The notes: generated by a model not told the origin, from the sequence alone. Counted from the first letter of the stretch, positions 1 to 6,132 are shown. The stretch is 7,571 nucleotides of DNA from DASZHC01 sp035938215 (GCA_035938215.1 DASZHC010000240.1:1-7571); one strand, 5' to 3'. Numbers and translations are program-made.

Positions 1-2
1 AC

Positions 3-62
3 GCGGGTAGGGCCGAGGTAATCGCCCTCATCTTCAAGCAGAAGGGATTGCGAGTCGCCTGA
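3..62 (+). pseudogene. Possible C-terminal tail of a truncated gene at the left edge
   Basis: The frame from base 3 reads AGRAEVIALIFKQKGLRVA and then a TGA. The GRAE-hydrophobic-KGLRV pattern weakly resembles the tail of Rpn/PD-(D/E)XK transposase-like nucleases. Coding-like stretches continue to about base 185 in other frames (for example VKALDFLQSSALIRSEQPRR at about 107-166), as expected for a decayed gene end. No start is visible and the family call is a guess. From 63 to 211 I see nothing else that I can support. Confidence 0.25.
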
Positions 63-211
63 GCGTGGTCGCGAACGTGTTGGCGAGGTGTAAACGTTCA
101 GCGGGGTGAAGGCACTGGATTTTCTGCAATCGAGCGCACTCATTCGCTCGGAGCAGCCTAGGCGATACTTCGTTTCGGTGTCATAGCTTGCGGGGCCAAG
201 GGCCTCGTTCG

Positions 212-412
212 TCAACCAATTTGATGCGGCCGAATAGATACGGGCGTTTGGTGGACATCGTGCGGGCGGCTCCGGGTTTCGGATGCCAGGCCCACCGCAA
301 TGAGCCACCGGACTGCCGCCGATTCGATTAGATGCTTTTCGTCGGCAAAGGCTTTAATCGACGCAATTTCCTGGTCTGCAAGTCGGACGGTAAGGCGGCG
401 TTCTCTGGTCAA
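212..412 (-). CDS. Small ribbon-helix-helix DNA-binding protein
   Basis: A 66-residue protein. Residues 5-45 have the layout of a ribbon-helix-helix (Arc/MetJ/CopG) domain: a short basic beta strand (RRLTVRL), a helix (ADQEIASIKAFADEKH), a turn, and a second helix (ESAAVRWLIAVGLASE). The last 20 residues are polar, rich in His and Pro, and probably disordered. Such proteins bind operators as dimers and often regulate their own promoter, or act as antitoxins or relaxosome accessory factors. The start is TTG at 412. It is supported by a near-perfect Shine-Dalgarno sequence (AGGAGGA on the minus strand, 425-419) with 6-nt spacing. The gene is divergent from the 533-918 pair and shares a 120-bp intergenic region containing inverted repeats. 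No toxin-like partner follows it within the window. Confidence 0.72.
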   Translation of the reverse strand: MTRERRLTVRLADQEIASIKAFADEKHLIESAAVRWLIAVGLASETRSRPHDVHQTPVSIRPHQIG

Positions 413-532
413 GTTTGATCCTCCTGTGTAGGGCCGGAGTATTTATGTCGGACGAAGCGGCCAAATCCGCATCCGACAAGAATGTGCTTTCGATAAATAT
501 TCCGTAGATAACTCTGATTCAGGGAGAAAACC
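413..532. promoter_or_regulatory. Divergent promoter region with two sets of inverted repeats (candidate operator)
   Basis: This 120-bp gap separates the TTG start of the minus-strand RHH gene from the GTG start of the plus-strand pair. The outer arms are GGAGTATTTAT (436-446) and ATAAATATTCC (493-503), which match at 10 of 11 positions as an inverted repeat. The inner arms are GTCGGA (447-452) and TCCGAC (472-477), enclosing GCGG (457-460) and CCGC (467-470). The AT-rich outer arms sit where a -10 element would lie for each divergent gene, so binding there could silence both directions. RHH proteins are encoded on both sides, which makes autoregulation plausible. The repeats are read directly from the sequence; promoter and operator roles are inferred. 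Confidence 0.5.
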
Positions 533-769
533 GTGGAAGATATTCTAGGAAGAGGAACAGAACTCGGGATCAAATTCGACAAGAAGCTGGAGCGGGCCTT
601 CAAATTGCAACAACTACTTCAAGACGCAGGCTACCAGCGTGCTTGCATGGGAGAGCAGTGGATGGATACTTTGATCCAGGATATTATGATCGAGAAAATT
701 GAAGAGGAAATTGACGCCGAGTTGAGGAAGATCAGATGGCCAAAATTGTCTTCAAACGTTGCAGCCTGA
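533..769 (+). CDS. Small helical protein of unknown function, first gene of an overlapping pair
   Basis: A 78-residue protein that I do not recognise. It starts with GTG at 533, supported by an AGGGAG ribosome-binding site at 521-526 with 6-nt spacing. The sequence is predicted mostly helical. A basic-amphipathic first half (KFDKKLERAFKLQQLLQDAG) is followed by an acidic helix (IQDIMIEKIEEEIDAELRKI) that could form a coiled coil. It has no signal peptide or membrane segment. Its last 34 bp overlap the start of the next gene, an RHH protein, so the two are probably translationally coupled. The layout of a small protein plus an RHH protein recalls toxin-antitoxin or plasmid-partition modules. 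No toxin motif is visible, so the function is left open. Confidence 0.6.
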   Translation: MEDILGRGTELGIKFDKKLERAFKLQQLLQDAGYQRACMGEQWMDTLIQDIMIEKIEEEIDAELRKIRWPKLSSNVAA

Positions 770-918
770 CGCTTGACACCGAAACGATCCGAAAGAGCAA
801 GGAGCTTGCAAATCAGAAGGCGCAATCCGTGTCGTCCTTTGTAAGATACCTTGTGGGACAAGCCTATGAGGAGGCAACAGCGGCTAAAAGAAACGAGGGA
901 AGGATCGAGGGTTGTTAG
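736..918 (+). CDS. Small ribbon-helix-helix protein, second gene of the overlapping pair
   Basis: A 60-residue protein. A basic N-terminus (MAKIVFKR) leads into a short strand (CSLTLD), then helix 1 (TETIRKSKELANQKAQ) and helix 2 (SVSSFVRYLVGQAYEEA). This is the standard RHH arrangement, with the second helix carrying the hydrophobic dimer core. The start is ATG at 736, with GAGGAAG at 724-730 as ribosome-binding site inside the upstream gene. The overlap with the 78-residue gene implies co-transcription. By family precedent it would bind DNA as a dimer, and the repeats at 436-503 are the obvious candidate target. The family call is a pattern match only. Confidence 0.65.
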   Translation: MAKIVFKRCSLTLDTETIRKSKELANQKAQSVSSFVRYLVGQAYEEATAAKRNEGRIEGC

Positions 919-989
919 ACTTCCGAAGGCCCCCAACGGCATCCTGTGAGGGCCGAATCGCAAACTCCCGAATATGCTAATTTGATCCA

Positions 990-1212
990 ATGCCAGAGCA
1001 AACAATCATCGTATAAGACTTGGAAACCGTGCGCGACCTCGCGGCCGCCGCGAGGATGCTCGACCTTGGCGGGGCAACGGAAACGGAGGTGAGGGAGGTT
1101 CTCGGGCCGGGCTTCCCCCAGGCGTCGCCTGCACAAGATCGTTTGCATTGGTGCCCTTGTTGCGAACCGCCAGCTTGAGGGGCTGGAGGGTTGATGCCCT
1201 GGGTGCCCCCGG
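990..1212 (+). pseudogene. Broken N-terminal fragment of a PolB-type 3'-5' exonuclease
   Basis: Read with corrections, the plus strand gives about 73 codons of a predicted 3'-5' exonuclease related to the PolB exonuclease domain (DEDD superfamily). Frame 1 from ATG 990 reads MPEQTIIV, a TAA at 1014-1016, then DLETVRDLAAAARMLDLGG and onward to GFPQAS. An extra base at about 1128 shifts to LHKIVCIGALVANRQLE. A second extra base at about 1180 shifts to GWRVDALGAP. DLET is motif I of the family and supplies the first two catalytic acidic residues. The TAA sits just before it, where relatives as I recall them have Trp. Similarity stops at about 1210-1220, exactly where the minus-strand 187-residue gene ends, so the rest of the gene has been lost. 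Three independent lesions rule out a working product. Confidence 0.72.
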
Positions 1213-1217
1213 GACCT

Positions 1218-1781
1218 TCATCCAGCCAATTCGCTTAGACGGTCGGTCAGTCTAGTTAAGCAGTCTATCGTCGCGGCAAAAAATTTATTCCTGTTTGCTG
1301 GTAACTTTGTCAGTGGATTCCACTTATTGCGGAAGTCCTTTAATTCTTTCAAACGTAGCCGGTGGCCATAAGTTTGCTGGAGATGATACATCCGGTATTG
1401 AATGTGACTGGCGTAAAAACCGGCGGTCCACCGTTGATTCTGTCTTTCATCAGCATATGCAATGGAGTTATCCCGCACAACTTTTGTAAGAAAATCCTTG
1501 GCATCCTTGGTGGCTTTGGATGTTTCAAGCGTGAATTCTGCTAAAAACACGGCCCGCCAAAAGGAAAAAGCAATTCCCGTCAGAAGCTGGAATATTTCAC
1601 TTAGTTCCTTGTTCTCTTCAATTTTGGTCTGCTTTTCAGTTATAAGGCGCAGAAGCGTAAACAGCGATATTTGTGCACCGTTGCGCCACGTCGTCAGCTT
1701 ATCTAAGAATTTAATGTTTGGTTCCTTGTTATTCGTCTTACCCTTGTTCTTCGGTTTTCGCGCACCTGCCTTTTTAGCCAT
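1218..1781 (-). CDS. Basic 187-residue protein of unknown function
   Basis: I do not recognise this protein. The start is placed at ATG 1781 (MAKKAGARK) because AGGAGG lies 6 nt upstream; the frame is open for 12 more codons, to 1817, but without a ribosome-binding site. Residues 1-22 are a disordered Lys/Gly/Asn-rich basic tail. The rest is predicted helical, with hydrophobic helices (AQISLFTLLRLI; ELSEIFQLLTGIAFSFWRAVFLAEF) and a C-terminal half rich in Arg, Tyr and Gln (NQRWTAGFYASHIQYRMYHLQ). The helix near residue 70 is more likely buried than transmembrane. Codon use is visibly AT-richer than in the flanking exonuclease remnant, consistent with acquisition by transfer. The stop codon falls at the point where the exonuclease remnant ends. 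It lies downstream of the DUF3293-like gene on the same strand, 57 bp from its restored end. Confidence 0.6.
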   Translation of the reverse strand: MAKKAGARKPKNKGKTNNKEPNIKFLDKLTTWRNGAQISLFTLLRLITEKQTKIEENKELSEIFQLLTGIAFSFWRAVFLAEFTLETSKATKDAKDFLTKVVRDNSIAYADERQNQRWTAGFYASHIQYRMYHLQQTYGHRLRLKELKDFRNKWNPLTKLPANRNKFFAATIDCLTRLTDRLSELAG

Positions 1782-1838
1782 GTCTGACCTCCTACCCCTC
1801 TTTAATTGTTCAATCATGTTTGGAAAGCGTCGGATAGT

Positions 1839-2470
1839 CTAGCCGAAGCCACCAACTTGATCGTCAAACAAGGAACCGTCTGGACTGCCGGTTGAAAAAG
1901 GACCGTATGGTCCAAATTCCAAGGTCCTCCCACTGACCTGACGCTCCGCCCCTGCCCCTTGCCGGGAGGGTGTGATATTGGCCGATACGATTTGGTCGGA
2001 AACCCCAAGGCTTTTCTTGTCGCCAGTCGCCAAGCCAAGACAGGCCCGTCCTTAAGGGCAAACAGCATCCCGTCCTGATCTTCGCCCTTCCAGATCACCG
2101 CCTCCTGGTCAAGTTTCGGTCCAGCGTTGCACAGGAATCCCATCAGGTTGCCGGAATCGCCCGCCTTGCCCCGGAGAAGGAAGGCACGTTCTTCAATCGG
2201 TTCGGCCCCGGCCTTCGGCACGTATCGCCCAAGCACCTGCAGCAGCCCAAAGCGGTTGCCGATATCCGCCCGCAGTTCGCCCACCCGTGACCTATTTTCG
2301 GCGGGCGTAAATTCTGGCCGGTGTGTGGGAATCAGGCCCAAGTTCCAGGCGTTGACGTTGCCTTCCGCAGGTTGGGCAGGGACGGCTTCCAGTGCCTGAG
2401 CAATTCCAGGAACTGGAAGGTATCCACAATTGAGGTTGAGCGTCGCGGCCAAAAGGAAGGTAAGCTTCAT
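1839..2470 (-). pseudogene. DUF3293-like protein gene with two apparent frameshifts
   Basis: Frame 1 (open from 2650, stop at 1814) gives a domain resembling DUF3293 and related phage-associated proteins: GLIPTHRPEFTPAENRSRV, then LGRYVP, then ERAFLL, then LDQEAVIWKG. After ALKDGP (about 2050) the expected C-terminal part continues better in the next frame (SWLGDWRQEKPWGFRPNRIG then QYHTL). From about 1950 it continues in the third frame as SGRTLEFGPYGPFS, ending at TAG 1839-1841. Two single-base insertions would explain this. If it is intact instead, the product is the uninterrupted frame, 1814 to 2470 or 2650. ATG 2470 opens a signal-peptide-like stretch (MKLTFLLAATLNLN) but has only a weak CAGG ribosome-binding site, so the start is uncertain. 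Molecular function is unknown for this family. Confidence 0.5.
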
Positions 2471-2698
2471 GTGGAACCTGTTTCTTTCGCAAACAGGCCT
2501 CTCAGACCCCAGCCACGCGTCCATATTCGCGACTAGAACGAATCCGTGACCAAGGCTTGCGACGGTCCGACCGGATGGGCCTAAGAGTTCGATCTCAAAC
2601 GGTTCAAGATTGCGAACGCGAGGATGTTGCTTCGCCTTTGTCGAGCCCATTATGTAAATCCGCCAGACGCCCGAAGAAGAAACCCCTCTCGACCGCCC

Positions 2699-4291
2699 TC
2701 ACCGAGGCTTTTGAGGAAATCCCTTCGCTTCGGAATCCTCCAGGTCGGGGCAAGAAAAATGTTTTGCATCCGCAATACGGTGTTCGAGGAAGCGGATGAT
2801 CCGAGAATGGGCCATAGCATCAAAGAAGCCTTGGATATCCGCGTCGAGCACCCAGTTCACCTGATTATTCAAGCCAGACAAAATTTCCCCTGCTCCGGAT
2901 TTCATTCGCTCATTAGCACCGCGCACGATGGCCCGTTCTGCCTCGATCTTGACCACATCTGCATCGTCCAATTTTTCACGTTTCCAATCGACCTGTAGGC
3001 GATCCAAATTGGCGACTGTTTCCGGCAACTCTCGTTTTACCAATTCTCTGTCACTGCCCTCGCCCCAAGCATAGAGCATGGCTTGGCTACGGCCAAGCCA
3101 AAGCCAAGCCAGGAATTGTTGGGCTGTGCTCGGTTGGTTTTGATTCCCGATATCAATAGCTCCGCGAAAGGCGTCTATCGAATACCTAAGAACAGCTTCG
3201 GATCTACACACTTCGCCGTTCCTCTGACTAAACAAACCAGACATCACGCCCACCTTCCAATCCGAGTTCGCCATCGCGAAAATTATTCCATTCCCTAGGC
3301 CAAAGAGTGACTGCCTCGAACCGTCGGAACCGACAAACGCAGTCTGGCCGTGCCGATAGATCAGGTTCAACATAACCGGCAGAGCCGCTTCACCCAGTGA
3401 CATGGTAGGGGTGCCTTTCATATCTTCCTGATATTTACTCAACTCTTCATAATAATCTTGGCGTTCATACCATTCTTCGAGCTCTGCTGCTTGATCATCA
3501 GTATCGGCGAAAAATACCATCCCGATCTTAGAGATTGTCAGCATGACGTCAGCCGGAACGCTCATTTGATCGCCATATACGCACTCCATCGGCATTAAGT
3601 CGCTGCATTTGATCCGACGCAACGTGAATTCGAGAGTGCGAACAATATTGTCTTGAAGAAATTTAGTTGCGGTCTTCTGGTCGGGATTAAAGCTGTTGGA
3701 TTTGTCAAACGTTTCAGTTACGTCACGCAAGTCAGGATTAATGCGACCCTTCTGTAAAAACATTTGCTCCTTAACATCGTGGTTTGTATATCCGTTTAGC
3801 ATGATCACTTTTTGTTTAACCTCACCTCTAACGATCAGGTCGGCTCTATATTTCTCAAATAAGTCTTCGATCTTCTTACTATAGGCGCGTTTGTTGTTCA
3901 GCTTGCCGCCTTTGATTCCCATCAGCACCGGCTCGCACGGCGTTAGGACGTTGACATCATACTTCGTGGAACGAAAAGATTTGGCAACCTCGTCACGACG
4001 ATTTCCTTTGGCGTCATCACTAAAACGCAACACAACAACGGTAAATTGGTGTGGGTCGTCATTGGATCGGACGAGATCGCTCATATAACAGAGTCCGTCC
4101 TTCAATTGCGATGGGATGCTATCCTTGAAAAATTTCGTGAATGATTCCAAAGCGGCACCGGACACGAACAAAAATAAGGATGTGGCCGTAGCGCCAAGGA
4201 CATACCGCCAACGTTTACTTGCGGTCGTAGCCTTGGTCCGCTCAAGTTTTTCTTTATTGCGGTAAAATTGTCGGCGAAGTTCGGCGTCCAT
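2699..4291 (-). CDS. Membrane-anchored protein of unknown function, C-terminus replaced by a reverse transcriptase fragment
   Basis: A 530-residue protein. The start is placed at ATG 4291 (MDAELRRQF) with GGGAG 8 nt upstream; the frame is open 115 more codons upstream, but that part is low-complexity and unlikely to be coding. A charged N-terminal helix (1-28) precedes one transmembrane segment at about 30-48 (VLGATATSLFLFVSG). Residues 82-165 look like a beta-alpha domain (QFTVVVLRFSDD then YRADLIVRGEVKQ), similar in style to TolB-N/FlgO-like domains, which is a weak inference. Residues 180-470 are helical, with acidic stretches (AAELEEWYERQDYYEELSKY) and no known motif. Residues 475-510 (VNWVLDADIQGFFDAM, IIRFLEHRIADAK) are group II intron reverse transcriptase sequence, and 511-530 are unrelated. 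The native C-terminus is therefore missing. Codon use is AT-rich against the flanks. Confidence 0.65.
   Translation of the reverse strand: MDAELRRQFYRNKEKLERTKATTASKRWRYVLGATATSLFLFVSGAALESFTKFFKDSIPSQLKDGLCYMSDLVRSNDDPHQFTVVVLRFSDDAKGNRRDEVAKSFRSTKYDVNVLTPCEPVLMGIKGGKLNNKRAYSKKIEDLFEKYRADLIVRGEVKQKVIMLNGYTNHDVKEQMFLQKGRINPDLRDVTETFDKSNSFNPDQKTATKFLQDNIVRTLEFTLRRIKCSDLMPMECVYGDQMSVPADVMLTISKIGMVFFADTDDQAAELEEWYERQDYYEELSKYQEDMKGTPTMSLGEAALPVMLNLIYRHGQTAFVGSDGSRQSLFGLGNGIIFAMANSDWKVGVMSGLFSQRNGEVCRSEAVLRYSIDAFRGAIDIGNQNQPSTAQQFLAWLWLGRSQAMLYAWGEGSDRELVKRELPETVANLDRLQVDWKREKLDDADVVKIEAERAIVRGANERMKSGAGEILSGLNNQVNWVLDADIQGFFDAMAHSRIIRFLEHRIADAKHFSCPDLEDSEAKGFPQKPR
2762..2872 (-). mobile_element. 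Fragment of a group II intron reverse transcriptase, fused in frame to the membrane protein
   Basis: The translated stretch NQVNWVLDADIQGFFDAM followed by IIRFLEHRIADAK matches the conserved block of group II intron-encoded reverse transcriptases (WVLDADI..FFD.I.H..L..FLEHRIAD), which carries the first catalytic Asp. Only about 37 residues survive. The palm motif YADD, the maturase domain, and any intron domain V structure are absent nearby. Sequence downstream (CPDLEDSEAKGFPQKPR, then a stop at 2699) no longer fits the family. This is a recombination scar, not a functional element. Confidence 0.75.
3080..3099. repeat. 8-bp stem with 4-nt loop inside the membrane-protein gene
   Basis: GGCTTGGC-TACG-GCCAAGCC is a perfect inverted repeat, and the right arm recurs as GCCAAGCC at 3103-3110. 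It encodes WLGRSQA and neighbouring residues in the minus-strand protein, so it may be a coincidence of coding. In RNA either strand would fold stably. Confidence 0.4.
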
Positions 4292-4330
4292 CGTGTACAC
4301 TCCCAAAAATAATGTAGAGAAAAGTAGTCG

Positions 4331-4350
4331 CAAGCGAAAGCTTTCGCTTG
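4331..4350. promoter_or_regulatory. Perfect 20-bp palindrome upstream of the membrane-protein gene (candidate operator)
   Basis: CAAGCGAAAGCTTTCGCTTG is exactly self-complementary with no spacer and lies 40 bp upstream of the ATG at 4291. No T-run follows on either strand, and a stem without a loop is a poor terminator. A dimeric repressor or activator site is the better reading. A weak -10-like TACATT follows on the minus strand between the palindrome and the ribosome-binding site. The site also lies at the end of the coding-like remnant at 4333-4629. Confidence 0.45.
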
Positions 4351-4629
4351 ACCTGGGTTGCCCTCCGCCTCCCGACGAACTTTCAGCACCTCGTCCCACA
4401 CGGCCTTGCCGAAAGCCGCTTCGAACCGCTCGAACTCCTCCAAATCTTCTTGCCGTTTGATCCGGCGTAGCTCTTTCGCAATCGGCAGAAGGGGCACCTT
4501 TGCCTCCTGGCGAAGTTCGTTGCGACGTGCAATTTCGAGAAGACGCCGAGCCGTTGCGGGGCAAAAATTCGAAGGTGCGGCTTCGGGCGTCAGTTGGGAA
4601 GATGGGAAAAATGTCTGAAGCGGCGGCGT
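4333..4629 (-). pseudogene. Coding-like remnant, charged helical protein of unknown family
   Basis: An open minus-strand frame following a TGA at 4632-4630 reads TARRLLEIARRNELRQEAK, VPLLPIAKELRRIKRQEDL, EEFERFEAAFGKAVWDEVLK and VRREAEGNP. This looks like a genuine helical protein with strong coding bias. No ATG precedes it; the first usable start is GTG 4497, inside the conserved-looking part and without a good ribosome-binding site. The frame stays open to 4102, but its coding character ends near 4330, at the palindrome, shortly before the membrane-protein start. It is probably a truncated gene body. The 4634-4720 stretch upstream (AELSIGTVVLTSAAAITATG in another frame) looks like a degraded signal-peptide-type sequence and could belong to a different lost gene. 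Confidence 0.35.
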
Positions 4630-4723
4630 TCAGCACGCACCATACCCGGCAAAATGCCGGTTGCTGTGATGGCAGCTGCCGATGTCAGGACTACGGTGCC
4701 GATGGAAAGTTCAGCACTCTTTT

Positions 4724-5856
4724 TTAAAACCCAAAGAAACGCTCCCGTAGTTCCTCACATGCGCCATCTAGGCCGGGGAACAGCGAGCCTGCGGTTACGC
4801 CCATCATCCGCAACTCCCGTGTAACAGCATCGCGTTCGCTTATCGGCAAATCAATTACATCAAGGTAACGCTTTTCCGAGGTCTCTTTGGACCGGACATA
4901 GGTTTCGATATCATCGACAGTGGTGAAACTGGAGAGGGCCTGCTGCGGAATTAATCGTTCGTTTCCGATGGCAAGCGGCTCAACTATTGAAAAATGCGGC
5001 CATCTCACAGAGGTACTCTGTATCTGCATGATGTCCGAGCACCATTGCGCCTTGCAAACTTAAAAATTCGGACCTTTTGCTCTTCGATTGCCATCGCGGC
5101 CTCTGAACTTTTGATGCGGTTATACGCAAAATATGCACCAACAAAAGGTGAATATGTCCAATCAAGCAATGGGGTCGGGTAGCCGTGATGTTGTACAAGA
5201 TTTAGGAAAGCCGCATTTTGAAGCGGATCGGTCAGGTTAAACACGTGCCGGGTTCGGGCGCTAAGGTGCCGATGAAGGGTTGGTACGTCCGCCGTAAAGA
5301 ACCTTCGCATGTCCCCTCGACCAGTTCTATGGAATCGGGTACGCAGACGCCAAGTACCAGGTTGGCCGCGAAAGATGTATCGGTAAGGCTCTAGCTCCGC
5401 GACATACGCCTTGAATTCCTTCCAAGTTTTAATTGTGAGCGGCTGAGAGGTGGACGGCTGTTCTGCCTCACTCCTTGGGATTTCTGCTGAGCCGAACGTG
5501 CCAATGTCCGTCTTCCATTTTATCGAGAGTTGCTTATCGTCCCATTCGTACTCGACTTCAGCCTCCTTTGGCATGATGACGTTTTGGTTGGGAAAGAGTT
5601 TTTGAATCAGCTGCCAATCTGTTGGTTCGCCGGTCTTAGGGTCCAATGGAGCCAAGGGGACCTTAAACTCACCGCGAGTCTTTTTGTCAGGTGTCTTTAC
5701 CACCGCAAACGTGCCCGGCAGGCCCCGGTTGCTATCATATACATAGACACAACCTTCGAAGTGTCCGCCTCGGTCGTCCACTTCGACTACCATATTTCCG
5801 GCGTTGGAACCCGGTCCATTCACCACGGTTGGCCATAGAGAACGAATAGAGAACAC
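4724..5856 (-). pseudogene. FRG-domain protein gene interrupted by one frameshift
   Basis: The first piece runs from GTG 5856 to a stop at 5005 (283 residues) and the second from about 5045 to 4724. Residues 20-130 form a beta-rich N-terminal domain (VVEVDDRGGHFEG then IKWKTDIGTFGSAEIPRSEA). Residues 140-265 are the FRG domain, with YIFRGQ (160-165), WRLRTRFHRTGR (169-180), QHHGYPTPLLDWTYSPF (222-238) and KVRIFKF (261-267). The family continuation RWPHFSIVEPLA, ERLIPQQALSSFT, YLDVIDLPISER and GSLFPGLDGACEELRERFFG lies in the other frame. One missing base between about 5075 and 5045 explains the break, and restoring it gives about 377 residues. FRG proteins are uncharacterised biochemically as far as I know but recur in defence islands. 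No slippery heptamer is present, so programmed frameshifting is unlikely; a base-calling error remains possible. Confidence 0.8.
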
Positions 5857-5877
5857 GGCCCTCAGGAGTCAAGGGCC
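5857..5877. repeat. Inverted repeat just upstream of the FRG gene start
   Basis: GGCCCT (5857-5862) and AGGGCC (5872-5877) are perfect arms around a 9-nt loop, immediately before the GTG start at 5856. A hairpin here would occupy the ribosome-binding region (TGAGG, only 3-4 nt from the GTG), so it might hinder translation or be an operator. It may also serve as a weak terminator for the upstream gene ending at 5899. The role is inferred. Confidence 0.35.
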
Positions 5878-5898
5878 TTACATTCCCGTTTCCGGCCT

Positions 5899-6114
5899 CT
5901 AAGCATCGTCCTGTCCAATAAACCAGTGAAAGACTTCCAGGCCATTCCTCATCAGGCGAAAGCCGTAAATGCCGGGGACTGGCGTGTTAAGGACTATATC
6001 CTTTGCCGTCCGGACAGCCTCTTCTATCGACGCCGCAGCAAGCGTGCGATTTTCGATCACGTCTGCATTGCCAGCGGCGTCAGGTTTGCCCAATAGCTGC
6101 AAGTCAAAGAGCAT
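5899..6114 (-). CDS. Small 71-residue protein of unknown function
   Basis: MLFDLQLLGKP is followed by a variable loop, NRTLAAASIEEAVRTAKDIV and then GIYGFRLMRNGLEVFHWFIG. The alternation of strand, helix and two strands suggests a compact alpha/beta fold like many small rhizobial hypothetical proteins. I cannot name the family. The ATG at 6114 has no clear Shine-Dalgarno sequence. An inverted repeat CGCCC-N8-GGGCG directly precedes it (6115-6132). A short open frame (6104-6220) encoding ELKARLNAYEALTWPRPTAG ends at a TGA overlapping this start, so the gene may once have been translationally coupled to an upstream gene whose body is gone. Confidence 0.6.
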   Translation of the reverse strand: MLFDLQLLGKPDAAGNADVIENRTLAAASIEEAVRTAKDIVLNTPVPGIYGFRLMRNGLEVFHWFIGQDDA

Positions 6115-6132
6115 CGCCCGAATATATGGGCG
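6115..6132. promoter_or_regulatory. Inverted repeat abutting the start of the 71-residue gene
   Basis: CGCCC (6115-6119) and GGGCG (6128-6132) flank an AT-rich 8-nt centre. The position, immediately before the ATG, would place a hairpin over the ribosome-binding site of the minus-strand transcript. It could be an operator or a chance repeat; the arms are only 5 bp. Confidence 0.3.

Noticed and set aside
1036..1056. CCTCGCGG-CCG-CCGCGAGG hairpin
   Set aside because: It encodes the conserved LAAAAR of the exonuclease remnant, and such stems are common in GC-rich Ala/Arg codons.
631..1221. Minus-strand open frames at 631-1005, 915-1148 and 1006-1221
   Set aside because: They lie opposite the RHH gene pair and the exonuclease remnant, have biased composition and lack ribosome-binding sites.
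1462..1842. Plus-strand frame of 126 codons
   Set aside because: It is antisense to the 187-residue gene, which has a strong ribosome-binding site; the translation looks like a mirror with no recognisable features.
2650..2769. 39-codon minus-strand frame MQNIFLAPTWRIPKRRDFLK and onward between the membrane and DUF3293-like genes
   Set aside because: It overlaps the end of the membrane gene, has no clear ribosome-binding site and no recognisable similarity.
4292..4636. N-terminal extension of the membrane protein by 115 residues
   Set aside because: The extension is rich in Arg, Ser and Gly, overlaps a better coding-like frame, and ATG 4291 has its own ribosome-binding site.
5040..5090. Programmed ribosomal frameshift in the FRG gene
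   Set aside because: A -1 shift would join the two frames, but no X-XXY-YYZ heptamer lies in phase before the stop; the T-run slides into a TAA.
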